This document shows, one piece after another, positions 11,626-28,900 of a DNA stretch of 64,000 nucleotides; the first letter of the stretch is position 1, and every line of letters starts with the position of its first letter. This DNA is from Nematostella vectensis. Lineage: Eukaryota > Cnidaria > Anthozoa > Actiniaria > Edwardsiidae. The notes under the pieces were generated by a model. That model searched no databases and had not been told where the DNA came from. It was given only the letters and a program-made list of their open reading frames with translations. The stretch is from contig NC_064042.1 in NCBI RefSeq assembly GCF_932526225.1, positions 3,021,001 to 3,085,000 of the forward strand. Direction: 5' to 3'. A program made the translations under genes and the position numbers.

Positions 11626-11726
11626 TAAAATCGTCCTCGGGGACCCATGGTAGCTTGGAGCTCAGAGTAGGCGAGCGCTTGCCTCTGACCTCCGCCGCGC
11701 CCTGTGTCCCAGAGGATGAGATAAAA
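11626..11726. mobile_element. Short foldback MITE near the boule-like stop, copy A
   Basis: gtcctcggggaccca at the left is partly complementary to ccctgtgtcccagaggatg at the right. The termini resemble those of the larger foldback at 53881-54616. Copy B has it at about 47379-47462. It would lie in the 3' UTR if transcribed. Confidence 0.5.
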
Positions 11727-11817
11727 TTAGCATACAAAGATAGTGGTCCAGGTTATACCACAATAGCAAGTGTTATTGTACATACTTGGCAGTTTTAATT
11801 TTGGAAATTAGAAACAC

Positions 11818-13924
11818 ATCGGATATTATAATAATAATAATGCTCGTTTATTTCAACCGTTTGCAGTTCTTTTACAACTGAATTACCGGTGGGGTCAGCT
11901 AACTACAAAATACATTACACCATACATAATTCATAATAACATTAAATCCCCAGCATATTGCGCTGAGACGAATTTGGAAAAACGGTCCGTGCGACCCGGA
12001 ACCACACTATGTGAGCGCTTAGATCTTAGGGAGTATGGCGAGTTGGAGGATATAAGTCTGCTTGACACTAGGGGGTATAAGACGCTCCCCTGTTTGATAT
12101 TGCTTATGAATTTTCTGCACACATTGTGACGCCGCGCCTCTAAAGAAGACAAGCATGCGCGTTCGAGGGCGTCCTCGTAGCTAAGGCCACTACCGAAAAT
12201 TATTCCTAGAGATCTTTTTTGAATTCTTTCTAAGGCAGCACATAGGTATTGCGGAAGGTTGGAAAAGACAACGCAGGCATACTCTAAGATGGACCTTATA
12301 AGAGAACAGTACACAGACACTAAATCCCTTTCTGAGACACCACATGATTTTAGTTTTCTGAGTGCATAGAGACGACGGTTTGACTTTTTGATCACATAGT
12401 CACAGTGCGATGACCAACTAAGGTCCGAAGAGATATACACACCGAGAAGCTTGAAACTGGTGACTGACTCAATAACGGAACCGCCGACCGCTATTGGTTG
12501 GCACTGAGAACTATTGTACTGTAAAAAATCAACCCGCATCTCCTTGCACTTACTAGGATTTAACAGCATGTTATTATTTTGTGCGAAATTGTTGACATTA
12601 TTTACCATATGTCTCATGACAGATGGAGCGTTGCGAGGAATTATTTCTAGGATAGATAAGTCATCAACGTATTTCACCCTAGGACCCCAGGCGCGCACTA
12701 GATCATCTACCATAACTGCAAATAAAATGGGGCTCAATTTGGTTCCCTGAGGAATTCCACCATTTGGGGATTTACAAGCTGATGACGAGTTAGCAATTTG
12801 GACACTCTGTGACCTGCCTTGAAGAAAAGCGGCAACCCACCTGACTAAGGAGGGGTGTAACCCATAGCTAGAAAGCTTACTTAGCAAGATACGATGATCA
12901 ATAATATCAAAGCCCTTTTTGAAGTCTGCAAAAAAGAATCTTAGCGAACAGTTGCCATTATCCAGCGCTTCTAATGCGAGATGTAATAAATAGACTAACG
13001 CTTGAGAAGTTGATCTACCTGCAAGGGCGAACTGTTTGGGGTCAAGTTTACTAGTTAATGAGGGCGTAATCCGGGACAAGGTGAAACTTTCCATTATTTT
13101 AGCAACTTGACTTGTTAAAGAAACTGGTCTAATGTCTTTTTCTACAGACTTAGCGGGTTTCTGCTTGGGAAGGGGTTTTACAATTGCACTTTTCAGCAGG
13201 GAAGGGAGCGATCCCTCAACCAATGACGCGTTGTAAATGTCACTAACAACGGGACCAAGCTCATGAGCAAACTCCTTTAAGATTATGTTCGGGAGACCGT
13301 CCGGGCCAGGGGCTTTTTTTACTTTGATCCCGCGGAGCGCTAATTCTGCTTCCCATGGCGTTGCGAGCAGGACTGGAGGTACAGAATCCACAATAATTTC
13401 TTTAACATCCGACTGTGCCAGGGGGGTGAAACCCGAGGTGAGACTTACAAAAAAGTCATTGATCTTGTCACACAGGGAGTCAACGGAGTCAATAATCAGA
13501 CCATCAACCAGTTGGAGGTACCACTGCCCAGAATCATCAGAAACTCCAGAAAGATTCTTTATCTCCTTCCACCACTTCCCTACACTGGACTCCTTAAGAT
13601 TTTTGACCTTGCTATTATAAAAGGACTTTTTGGCAGATGAAATAGCCTTTTGAACTTTATTCCTCCACATTTTGAATGCTGGAGAGTCCTTTCCATACCG
13701 CACAAGGGCATGCTGTCTTCGGGCGACAAGGGATTTTATTTTTGTCGAAATCCAAGGCTTGTCCGTGGAATGGACGCGGAACGTCTTGAGTGGCAGGAAT
13801 TGGTTGATCGCATCTGACAGGATCTGATATGAGATCAGAGATCTCATCAGACAGCCACGTTTCCGTAATGCAGGCAATATCAACGCCGTTATGCTCCATT
13901 ACGCATAACGTAATGGAGCATAAC
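11818..13924 (-). mobile_element. Non-LTR retrotransposon, 5'-deleted, inserted in copy A
   Basis: A 650-codon minus-strand frame (13883 down to 11931) encodes a reverse transcriptase: APGPDGLPN, KPISL-like IRPVSLTS, FADFKKGFDIIDH, GIPQGTKLSP and the catalytic YVDD, followed by the LEYACVVF C-terminal region. Near 13880-13800 in another phase is an endonuclease fragment (DIACITETWLS), so most of the APE-type endonuclease is missing and the joint is frameshifted. The 3' tail is an ATT/ATA microsatellite near 11823-11842. CR1/Rex1-like by motif impression only. The insertion replaced part of a TTAA MITE, of which 13921-13960 remains. Confidence 0.85.
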
Positions 13925-13960
13925 GTAATCGACCGGAAGTAAACTGGTGACAATGCGGCT
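13921..13960. mobile_element. Remnant right end of a TTAA MITE
   Basis: taatcgaccggaagtaaact followed by ggtgacaatgcggct is the right terminus of the family seen whole at 47713-47945 in copy B. The left part is missing because of the retrotransposon. Confidence 0.75.
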
Positions 13961-14548
13961 TTCAAGTTAGGCCTGTAACAGAAGGAGGGGGGGTTAGGAT
14001 TGATCTCTCAAACTTAAAAAAAAACAGATTAGAGTACCACGGCGATTTACCAAAAGAAAAAAAATGGTCCGGTAAATGTGTGAAAATAACAAAGATACAA
14101 ACCCTGGTTATGGGCCTGACATGCTTTAGTTTTGCTAATATAACTCTTATAATCGAAAGTTTTGGATCTTATGATCGAATGATCCCCTTGATTCGTAAGA
14201 GCAATCAGGGACGTACCAAATGTTCACCTGCGAGAGGGCTGGTAGGGGGGGGAGGGAAAAGACTTTGCTATCACAGTACGTTGCGTTTACGTTATTTAAA
14301 TGAGAATAAACGGATTGTAAATATTATATCGTTTTGTGTTTAATGTCCCTGATCTTCGGCTCTAGACATATCATTTTGTGTTTCGCGGATATATGTGCTA
14401 TTTTAAACTTGATTATTAGGGATGGTTTTATCAAATATGTAAATACGCAACTATGTCCATGAAACATTCCCCCGTGTCCTCGTCTAACATCCCCATATAA
14501 ACGAGCTGTTCCTGTTGGGCAGGCTTTACTGTACAAACTAGAATTCAA
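13961..14548. other. 3' remainder of duplication copy A, no gene seen
   Basis: Matches 47946-48503 closely. AT-rich, with a poly-G tract near 14247. No coding frame supported. Ends at the attcaa boundary with the 26-kb composite. Confidence 0.6.
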
Positions 14549-16671
14549 TTTTTGGTTTGGATCGGGTATTCGTACCAAGACGTAGGGGCCTAAAGTGGTG
14601 TGGTAGTGAGGTGGGTGTGATCATATGGTATGGTGATGTTGGAGGGTGGTGGTGAAGGATGACTAGTAAGGTAGTGTAGATTGGAGATGTTAGTAATGTA
14701 ACTACGGCGAAAAGATGGATAGGATCGACTAGTAGGTGGTGGAGGGTGGTGAAAAGATAAAGTGGGACTATAGAATAGGTTGTGGTAGTGTGTGGCGGGT
14801 AGGTGAAAAAGAAAAAAAAAATAATAATAATAATAATAATAATAATATGGTGTGGTATGGAGATGGCTAATGGCTGTGTTGGTGGGGGAAAATTGGTACG
14901 GTGTATAGGTAAGAGTGGTGGTGGGGGAGATGTGGAGTAGATAAGGCTTATAATTTAGCGTGATGGGTCTGTGTGTGTTTTAAAATGGTAGTGGTGCGGA
15001 GGTCGATTTAAAATTTGTGAGGTTATGGTGTAAATGTGGGTGATAATGTATCGTTATGATGTTAGGTGATTGTAAGGTGTTGGTTTGTGGGTAGGTAGGG
15101 TGGGTCATAGGGTGTGGTCGTTTGTAGTTGGATTTTGTGTTGTGGGGTAAATGTTCGTATGGTTGGGGAGGGGGCTGTATGTAGGTGTTTGTAGGGGGGG
15201 AGATTGGTTGTGGGGTAGTGTCTGGTGTAGGGTGTGGCTGTCGTGGGATGCTATGGTGTGTATGTAGTAGGCTATGTGTGGAGGGGTAGATGTGTGTGTG
15301 GTGGGAGGGGGGTTGGGCTGTATGTAGGGTGTGGTGTTGGAGGGAGCGCTGGTTGTAGGACTAGTGGCTGCTGTAGGGTGTGGTTGGTTTAGTGTGTTGT
15401 AGGGTGATTAGTTTTGTGGCCATGGGGGGGGGGGGGGGTGTGGTTTTGGTGTTGGCAGGGGTCTGGCTTGTGTAGGGTGTGTTAGGTGTGTATATTTTAG
15501 GTGAGAATGTAGGAGAGTGTGAGGGGGGGGGAAGGAAGTGTATGTGTGGGTGTGTGGGGCATAGGTGGATGTTGGTGTTGTGTTGGGGCTTGGAATAATC
15601 GTGGTGGGTTGCATGATGGCGTGGCGTGGCGTGGCGTATTCGTACCAAGACGTAGGGGCCTAAAGTGGTGTGGTAGTGAGGTGGGTGTAATCGTATGGTA
15701 TGGTGATGTTGGAGGGTGATGGTGAGGGATGGCTAGTAAGGTAATGTGGAGTCGAGATGGTAGTAATGTAATTACGGTGGGGAGGTGGATAGGTAAGACT
15801 AGTAGGTGGTGGAGGGTGGTTAAAAGATAAAGTGGGACTTTAGAATAGGTTGTGGTAGTGTGGTTGGTAGGTGAAATAATAATAATAATAATAGTAATAA
15901 TAATATGGTGTGGTAGGGAGATGGTTAATGGCTGTGTTGGTGGTGAAAACATTTTTTCGGTACGGTGTATAGGTGAGAGTGGTGGTGAGGGGGATGTGGA
16001 GTAGATAAGGCTTTTAATTTAGCTTGATGGGTCTATGTGATTTGAAATTGTGGTGGTGCGGAGGACGGTTTAAAATATATGAGGTTATGGTGTACATGTG
16101 GGTGATGATGTATCGTTATAATGTTAGGTGATCGTAAGGTGTTGGACTTTTTGGTTTGGGTCGGGTATTTGTACCAAGACGAAGGGGCCTAAAGTGGTGT
16201 GGCAGCGAGATGGGTGTGATCATGTGGTATGGCAATGTTGGAGGGTGATGGTGAAGGATGGCCAGCAAGGCAATGCAGAGCGGAGACGGCAGCAATGCAA
16301 TCACGGTGAAGAGGTGGATAGGTTAGACCAGCAGGTGGTGGGGGGTGGTGAAACGATAAAGTGGGACTATAGAATAGGCCGTGGTAGTGTGTGGTGGGTA
16401 GGTGAAAAAGAAAAAATTAGTAATAATATGGTGTGGTATGGAGATGGCCAATGGCCGTGCCGGTGGGGGAAAATTGGTATGGTGCACAGGTAAGAGTGGC
16501 GGCGGGGGAGACGCGGAGCAGGCGTAGTTGTGGGAACCATAAGGCACGAAACAGTATATCATGACCATTACTATGACAATATGGAGTATGAATCTAATGC
16601 CTAAATGATGTAAAAAATGAACAGGAAATATGTCCAAAAGGTGTACAAAAAACCACCAAAAACAACAGTTT
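14549..16671 (+). repeat. Left inverted arm, C-depleted strand
   Basis: Made of three related units starting near 14549, 15638 and 16147, each opening with a form of gtattcgtaccaagacg. Pairs with 37492-40760 in inverted orientation; the inner ~550 bp are nearly identical between arms. The first two units have almost no C on this strand, while the third retains many. Contains GT-rich satellites and AAT microsatellites. Its long open frames come from this skew and are not genes. Confidence 0.85.
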
Positions 16672-19027
16672 CCCAACAATGGCCGTAGGAAAACTTCCAC
16701 GAGACTCCTACGTAACACACGCTACTGCCCTGAATATCCTCACCTGGCTCCTCACCAACACTCTATCCTCTCAGCGTATGCCACCCCGTCATCCTATCTA
16801 GCCTAGAACACTTCAAAAATATTCCCGTACAATAATATAGCCATTCATTGTATTCATCCGCCATATTTTGCCAATTTTGTAAACCAAACCGCAACCTAGT
16901 TTATAAATACCCGGATGTACAATAACCGGAACCGGAAACAGCGATATCTATTTTCATCTAATACTCGTATAACCACGAGCGCAATCCCCTCATAACCCCC
17001 CACTTCGCTGAATACGGAATACCTCCAAGACACGCAATCTAAGCTCCGCCAATACACATCTCGGGTATGTACACCCTCCTTTCCACACATCCTATATACT
17101 ACACACCACATCACGACATCCGTATTCTCTCCCCTTCCAGCTACATGCATAAGTTCCCACACTTATTTATCATTTAGTCCACCACATACAGCCACTAACC
17201 AGGACCATCACATGCACCATTTTGTCCACTACACACTTCCCCCTCCTATCTTAGCCTCTATCCACTTTTTTCTCTTTACCTCATTCCCCGGCGCGCTACC
17301 TTTTACTTTTCAGACCAAGCCATGCACTCAGCCGGAGCCAGGCGCTACACAGGTTTGGCCATTGCATGCACCACGCTACACTAGAGGCATTACTAACGAG
17401 CGTGTAGGGGCGGGTGATGAGGGCCTTATCATTCGAAACACGCTTCATATACGAATCATCTCCCTAGTTTTTTCCCCTTTTTACTCCCACCATCATCGCC
17501 GCTTTTCCCCTAGCTTTCCCCTAAGTCTCCCCGCTTTTATCTCCAGGTTCGTATATGACCAACCAATAGACCTCGCCCCCTGATGAGAAGTCTTGGTTGG
17601 CGTTATATGCCTTTAGTTCTACATTTCGCAGAGCTCTTTGAAATGACCTACACACTTTTGTCTTATTGGTTTATTTTGTTATGTCCATTTTGCATATACA
17701 TGCCGGTTGTTTTCTTCGTGCCTTTGCCTTTTCCCCTTATCTCTTACCACCGATTATCGCTTCATCTGGGGAAAACTATCCTTCCTGTCTTGTTAACGTT
17801 TCAGCGTCATCTCCACTCTCACCGCGCTCCCTTTGTCGCCTCCAGCGCCCCTACTTCATCTTCTTCTCGCCGTTTTACTAGCATCATTTTCCATTGTCCG
17901 CAATACCCCCTTTCACCGCTACAGTATTTTTTATCTTTTCTCGGCGTTTCCGCAACACTCATTCGGTCTCTGTTATTGTTTAATTTCGCCTGTCAGTCAT
18001 ACCATTTACACACTTCATTAGATACATACCTCCACACATACCTCACCCTCCCCATTACCGCTCACCATTTCCTCCCTACAATCCAAACACTTTTCTTTCT
18101 CTTATCCTACACATTACCTTCCCACCCTACACACAACACACTTTCTCAAAAACACTACACAGTCTTTTCACAATATCCCTGCTTATCATTCTGTTCACAC
18201 TCACATTATCCCCCTTTATCAGATTTTACTAATGCCGCCATCACCTCTTCGCATCCGCTGCACGACGCTCGCCACAAGCTTCCGATTTTGGCTGTTTCAA
18301 TCTCCACATAATACCATATTTACTAACTACCTTCTCCACTAAACAAAAAAAACCCTTTATTCATAGCTCTCGTGTCGTTTTATTATCAACCCCATCTCTT
18401 ATAACAACCTTAACCCGTCGTCTCATAACCCATAATCTTAACCACCAGAACATAACCTGACAGTATAACTTCTCCGTTTGTTACAATCATTTGAGATTTG
18501 TTTTACATTCTTTTCTGTAGAATGATTTTGTTCCGATACACAACTTCAGGCTGGTTTCCGCTTTGTGAATTGCTTCACTAACAATTTATTCATCGGATCA
18601 TGCACGAGGACACTCGAGTTATAGCAGGCAGTTGTCTCCGTTCCTGTGGCGCGTACGACCTCATTATGAGTGGGGGAGATCTGTTAGATCTGTTTTGCAT
18701 TCTTTTCTGGAGAATGATTTTGTTCTTATACACAACTTCAAGCTAGTTTCTGCTTTGTGAATTGCTTCACTAACAGTTTACTCATCGGGTCAGACACGAG
18801 GTCGCTCGGGTTTAAACAAGCAGTTGTCTCCGTTCCTATAACACGTACGACCTCATTTAACACTCTAACCTTTTGCCATCGCTGTTAGAGCCCTTTTTCT
18901 TTCATGTTACTCCATCAATACACATATTTCCCGTGCAGATTCGCATCATTTACGTGAACTTATCTCTTTCATGGTAACGCATCGGCTTGTGTCAAAGAGT
19001 TCGTTCTTTCTAAATTTGGTCGCATAA
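16672..19027. other. Pyrimidine-rich spacer with a 193-bp tandem duplication
   Basis: 16700-18460 is C/T-rich and G-poor on the plus strand and supports no recognisable gene. At 18493-18860 a 193-bp unit is duplicated (tctttttagaatgattttg-like blocks at 18493 and 18686; both end in cgtacgacctcattt-like sequence). It lies inside the left arm of the composite and just outside the TTAA element. Confidence 0.6.
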
Positions 19028-19253
19028 TTAAAGCCGCATTGTCAGCAGTTCCGCATGCGCAGTCGAGGCTACCGTTGAGTAATTAGCATAACAATCGAAG
19101 TGTGTGCGTTGGACCAGAACAATGAATAAACCCATCAAAACACTCAATGCGTGAGGTCTTGAGAGGTTACGGCGCCGGCTGTTTTCCCGCGTTATTTCGT
19201 AGGTTTTTAAAATAAGACGGAATTATTGAACTAAAAAGAGGTTGGCTTAGAAA

Positions 19254-24093
<4,840 letters not shown>

Positions 24094-25098
24094 CGGAAGC
24101 TTCGTTATAAACTTGTCGTTAGACAAACATCGCTCGACATCTTAGGGAACGTTAGATATATCAGTCAGACAAACAGGAACAGGTCATGAAGATGGATGAT
24201 ATTTAATCCTACCTTTTAGCGTGAAATGTAAGATGGTACTAATAACACCCTTGCATTTCGCGATACTATTAAGGAAAAGTGGGTTTTCATAAGACCTGGG
24301 GCACACATTTTTTTTTGGTGGGGGAGGGGGCGCAGCTATTACACAACATGTCGTTTTATCATTGCAAAACTGTATGAGTTATTTTCACCCGCTCGATAAT
24401 TTGTCATTGTCATCTTAATCGAGGTTATACACCTCGGGTATTCCTTGTTTTTGAGCGCAGATGCCTATTTTCCTTGATATGTGAAAAAAAGGGGTTTTAC
24501 AAAAAACTACGTTGACGTGCTTCTCCGCTACAGCCCTGGAATCCGTTGTTCAGCGTCAAGGGGGCTGCACCACCATAATTAAAGACGTGCATGTCATGAG
24601 GATTTCGAAAACCTTAGAAGAAAAGCGAAAATTGTTTTTCAAGGAAAAATCAGAGATGTGTGTGTGTGGGTGTGGGGGAGGGGGGGCAAGAATGTTTAAT
24701 AACCGGGTACCAATATGATGTATGAAATTTTTATTAAAAAAAGTAACGATGTAAAGCTCGCACATAAGCTTCTCTTTTGTCAGTAACACCCACTGTTTTG
24801 TTTTTAAGTCATACGATACACGTAGCTATTTGACATGTGCGTAGCTATTTCAATGAACGGCAGAGGCATTCATAACTGTAACAAATATATATAACAAATC
24901 CTCTTGTTGTCTGTCATGCAATAGACGTAGGTAATAGACGAAGCTATTTCAAAGTCATGTGAACGTGGTCGTTCACATTTGGCCTGCTGGCAGACTTTCC
25001 AACAACAACAAAAAAAAACTACTTCAAAAGCATCATCCATCATCCATCATCATCATCATCATCATAATCATCATCCATCCATCAGCCTATGTGCTCAA
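24094..25098. other. Non-coding interior of the TTAA element
   Basis: No gene seen. Contains a poly-T/poly-G tract near 24310-24335, a ctacagccctgg motif near 24530 like the end of the CAGGGC MITEs, a GT/G tract near 24660-24690, and a CAT microsatellite at 25026-25085. Confidence 0.55.
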
Positions 25099-25862
25099 AA
25101 GCAAACAGGGTGCTTGGACTAGTGAAGCGGGTCTGTTCTGACATCCTCGACCCAACTACAAGACAGCTGCTCCCTTGTTAGGCCCCACCTGGAGTATGCT
25201 TCTTGCATTTGGTCGCCTTCGACAGGCAAGCACAAAGCTCTGATTGAGAACGTCCAGCGTCGAGCATCCAAGTTTATTTTGAACTATCCCGCCGATGTTT
25301 CATACACAGAAAGGCTGAAAACTCTTAAGCTCCTCCCATTAGAATATCGAAGAGACATAACCGATCTAGTTCTATTATTTAAAATAAAAAATGGTGACGT
25401 GAGCATTAGTTTAGCTAGCCTTCTCTCTCCAGCCACGTCCCGATACAATACTCGAAATTACCATCCTAACAATTACCGCCTTTTTTCCACTCACAACCAA
25501 AATTATTACAGGAATTCGTATTTCCCTAGAACTGTCAAACTTTGGAATAGTCTTCCTTCACTTATGAAATCTTGCACTACGTTTTCGTCTTTCAGGTATC
25601 TGCTGACAACTCACTATTTAGAGAAACTTGCCTTTTACCAACCTCCATAATTTCATAGATCTTAAATTTATGTAATTCAATTTTTATTTTCGTTTTAGAA
25701 TTCTTATTGTTTGTAATTTGTTGGGAAAGAATTTCAATTGGGGCTTACGCCCTGTTTTCTTCTCCCGTCACATTGTTTCTTATTTTCTTTATTTTGTTTA
25801 TTTCCTATTGTAAACCGTAGTATTTTTTTTTGTGTGACAAAGCCAATAAACTAAACTAAACT
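25099..25862 (+). mobile_element. Non-LTR retrotransposon 3' fragment
   Basis: 25160-25650 encodes the C-terminal end of a non-LTR reverse transcriptase: an RPHLEYASCIWSP-like block, IENVQRRASKFIL, then LKTLKLLPLEYRRDI and VKLWNSLPSLM. It ends in a stop near 25650, a short 3' UTR and a tail of actaa repeats (25850-25866). Small shifts are present upstream of 25279. It sits between the integrase and the ligase-like gene, with the opposite orientation to the retrotransposon at 11818-13924. Confidence 0.8.
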
Positions 25863-25902
25863 AAACAGAACTGTAAGAAATATATATGAATTCCGTTCAA
25901 CT

Positions 25903-28900
25903 TTAATAGTCTTTCATTTCCCATGCGTCTCTGTAAGTCAGGTATATGTCCATGTTGGCCTGAAATGCTGCATAGCCACAGAAATTGGTTGGCAGGATCA
26001 GGATTCGGAAACATATCTGCGCCTTCGGTCTGATTGCTGCACTTGGCATTGACTCGAAGCGAACTTGAATAGTTTTATCGGGCGCTAGGCTATCTGATGC
26101 CGTGCAAAAAACCAGAAACCTCCGTAGCATCTTATCGCCACACTCATCAATGAACAACTTCAGCCATCTCAGTACAGACTCTTCCTTCTTGGTTAGAGGA
26201 TTACCTCTAAGGTCTGCCTTGACTCTACGTGAGGTTGGCTGAGACAGCTTGTACACTGCATCAATTTCCTGCGGTGGCACATCCTTTCAAAACTCTCCCA
26301 TTCCACTTCGAAACTGCTGCAAAGCCATTGCAGGCTTAGCAACCAACTCATGTACGGCAACATCCTTGACAATAGAACATATGTTCTCTTGGGACGGCCA
26401 TCTCATGTTGCCATAATCTTCAAGAATATCGCACACAATTTTATCAGGGAATGATGCAGCTGATTTGCTGGAAAGAGCAGCGGAAAGTGTTTCGCGTTGC
26501 TTGGCAGGGAGAGTGTTCAGGAACGACTCTTCAAGGCATTCATCCTTAACGCAATCAAACAGGGCGTAATGGATAGACGCCCTGGGAATTGTAACAGGAA
26601 AGCTTCCCGTTAGCATAAATCCATGATGATAAATTCTTCCAAGTATTTCATACGTTTCGCGTGCAATGCTTGGGTCAAGTGGAAGGGGTATTTCTCTACT
26701 TCCTTCGCCATTTCGCATCAGGAATTTCTCCCAAAAACTCGTGAGCATTTCTCTGAGCACTCCATCGCCTGTGGCAGTCAGTCCACATTCAATTTCTAAG
26801 TAGTTTTGCAGTAGCGACGTGTCTTTGTATAGTTTCAGAATCTCTTCAACAATGTGATCTTTATCTATTTCCACAATATTTGTTTTGAGGTACTTGGTCA
26901 ATTCTTCTTGTCTTTTTTTGTTTAAGACGTTGTAATGGGTAAGGGCAATGGCTTCTTCTTCCGTCATTGGTTCGTCGTCTTCCAACAGCATTTGTGGTGG
27001 TGTATCAGATAGCCCGATATGAAGAGCATCTGGTATTGTGTCATCCATATCGATATCGATGTAGAGCTTTCGCCCGTCATTGATGGTCACAGAATCCTCT
27101 TCGACCGAAAGAGGCACGGGCTGTCCTCTTGAAACCACATTAAGGATTTCATTGCATGCTTGTGATATTTCATCGGAAGGATAAATAACAGTGTTTGGAT
27201 ACTTGCATAGCTGAAAGTACAAAGGCGTTGCACTAACCGACCCTGCCCAATCATAGACGGCTTGTACACTTGATCGTAAGTAAAACCTTCTCTTTAAGAC
27301 TCCCATGCGAGGATGTCGTATACGTACCTCTACCGACTGATCCCCAGGGGCGGGTTCATCAAGCACTCGCCGTCTTCTTTTTTGGCGTATTTCTTCTTGC
27401 TTGGTTAGTTCCTGCTCTTCTTCTAGACGAAGACGATCTTTTTCCTTGTCTATTTTGCTTGATTCCTCTAACTGTTCTAGCTGTTCCTTGAAATTGGCTT
27501 TTCTCTCCTCAGATGTGCCGATCAATTCACTTTGGTTGTCTTCTCTACTTGTCCCTAGTATGTCCGCGAGAGCTGCCTTGTCAAATTCAAAAGAAGGTCC
27601 TGCTTCAGAGTCTGCATAGCCACTATCAAATACTGATTTAAGAAGATCACTGTCACTGTCACTGTCTTCTAGGTTGTTTGCTTTGCCGCAGCTATAAAAT
27701 CAGAGAAAATGTTTTTCATAAGAATATTTCTAACCCGCGACAAACGATGTACTTTGGAACCAACATGTCATATAAACACAAAACATAATTGACTCTACTT
27801 GAAAGTGTACTTAAACATAGGGTGTTACCCAATCAAATGCTTCGACGTCCCGTAAACGTTTCAATGGCCAATGATAAATAATCACTTACAACGTCGACAC
27901 TAACGCATTCATTTAAATTGGCTAGGAAAGTCTGTCAATCGGGGGTGGTTTGAATGATAGAACAATTGTGACATTTGTCAAACGACACTGTAATAAACAT
28001 TTTTCGTTTGATTGACAACTAATAAGCATTCCGAGCACCCATCGAACCACGCGACCCCAAAAGATTATCATTATCTAAAAAGAATGAAAAATGGCATTTG
28101 TGGTTGTAACACCGCTTTAATTTATTCTCAAACTGTAGGCCACACCTGATACGTCGACGACTGCACAAGAACAGCCTTGGCCTTGAAAGACCCGTGTCTC
28201 TCTTGTAGTCTTCGTACTTGAAATCATCATCAATTTCCTTCTCAATTCCTGTGAGCTTAAAAGTCATAAGCTCTTGACGGCCTTCCGGACTCTCACCCTC
28301 AGGAAAGAAAATCTCTTTCGCTTTCGACAAACATTCTTCTTTGGAAGCATTCCTTGGTAATTTGCACTCTCTGGATCCCCCACCATTATTTGTCTTTTTC
28401 TGGATATACTCCTTTCTAGACTCATTCCAGTGCTTCCACCCAAAGTAGTACGTCAGAGTGGGAGCATTCTTACTTGTTGAGGCATTATTAGTACTTTTCT
28501 GCTTTCTTTTTTTGCTTGCATCTAAGAGGGACCGCACACGTTCCAATTTTTCTTCACGAACAGAGTTTTTGAAATGGTTAATGATTAATAATCTGTCCCC
28601 AAGACAGTCAATACCTAAAGTCTTAAGATCCTCGTGGCTTAGCAATGTAACAGTTTTGTCATCAACCTGAAACAAAAATAAGGTTATTAAAGAGAGTTAA
28701 AGTTAAGGAAAACTATTAGACATATGCCATTTTTAAACATTATGTTTCACCCCTCCCCCAAGGGCTAAAATAAACTTAAATGCCTATAGAAACAATTGCT
28801 GTATTTTCCACAAAGGGGCTGATCTACACAGATAACAGCTGTATTAGATAAATAATAATATATATTTGGGTAAAAGCTCTCACCGGGGGCCAAAACAGTG

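Larger units (their letters stand above)
7356..14548 (+). repeat. Segmental duplication, copy A
   Basis: Aligns in direct orientation with 42835-48503: both start ggtatggtgtgcgtggctaa and end at the actagaattcaa boundary. It contains a boule-like gene, MITEs and the 3' flank. Copy A differs by a non-LTR insertion (11818-13924) that replaces about 350 bp still present in copy B. Identity by eye is high, with scattered substitutions and small indels. Confidence 0.9.

Noticed and set aside
15361-15952. Minus-strand Pro/Thr/His-rich frames in the left arm
   Set aside because: Same skew effect in the GT-rich arm; mirrored in the right arm and without gene structure.
17583-18311. Long open frame of 242 codons in the pyrimidine-rich spacer
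   Set aside because: The sequence is skewed to C and T, the product is a mixture of Leu, Ser, Pro, His and Phe without domain pattern, and several frames are open at once.
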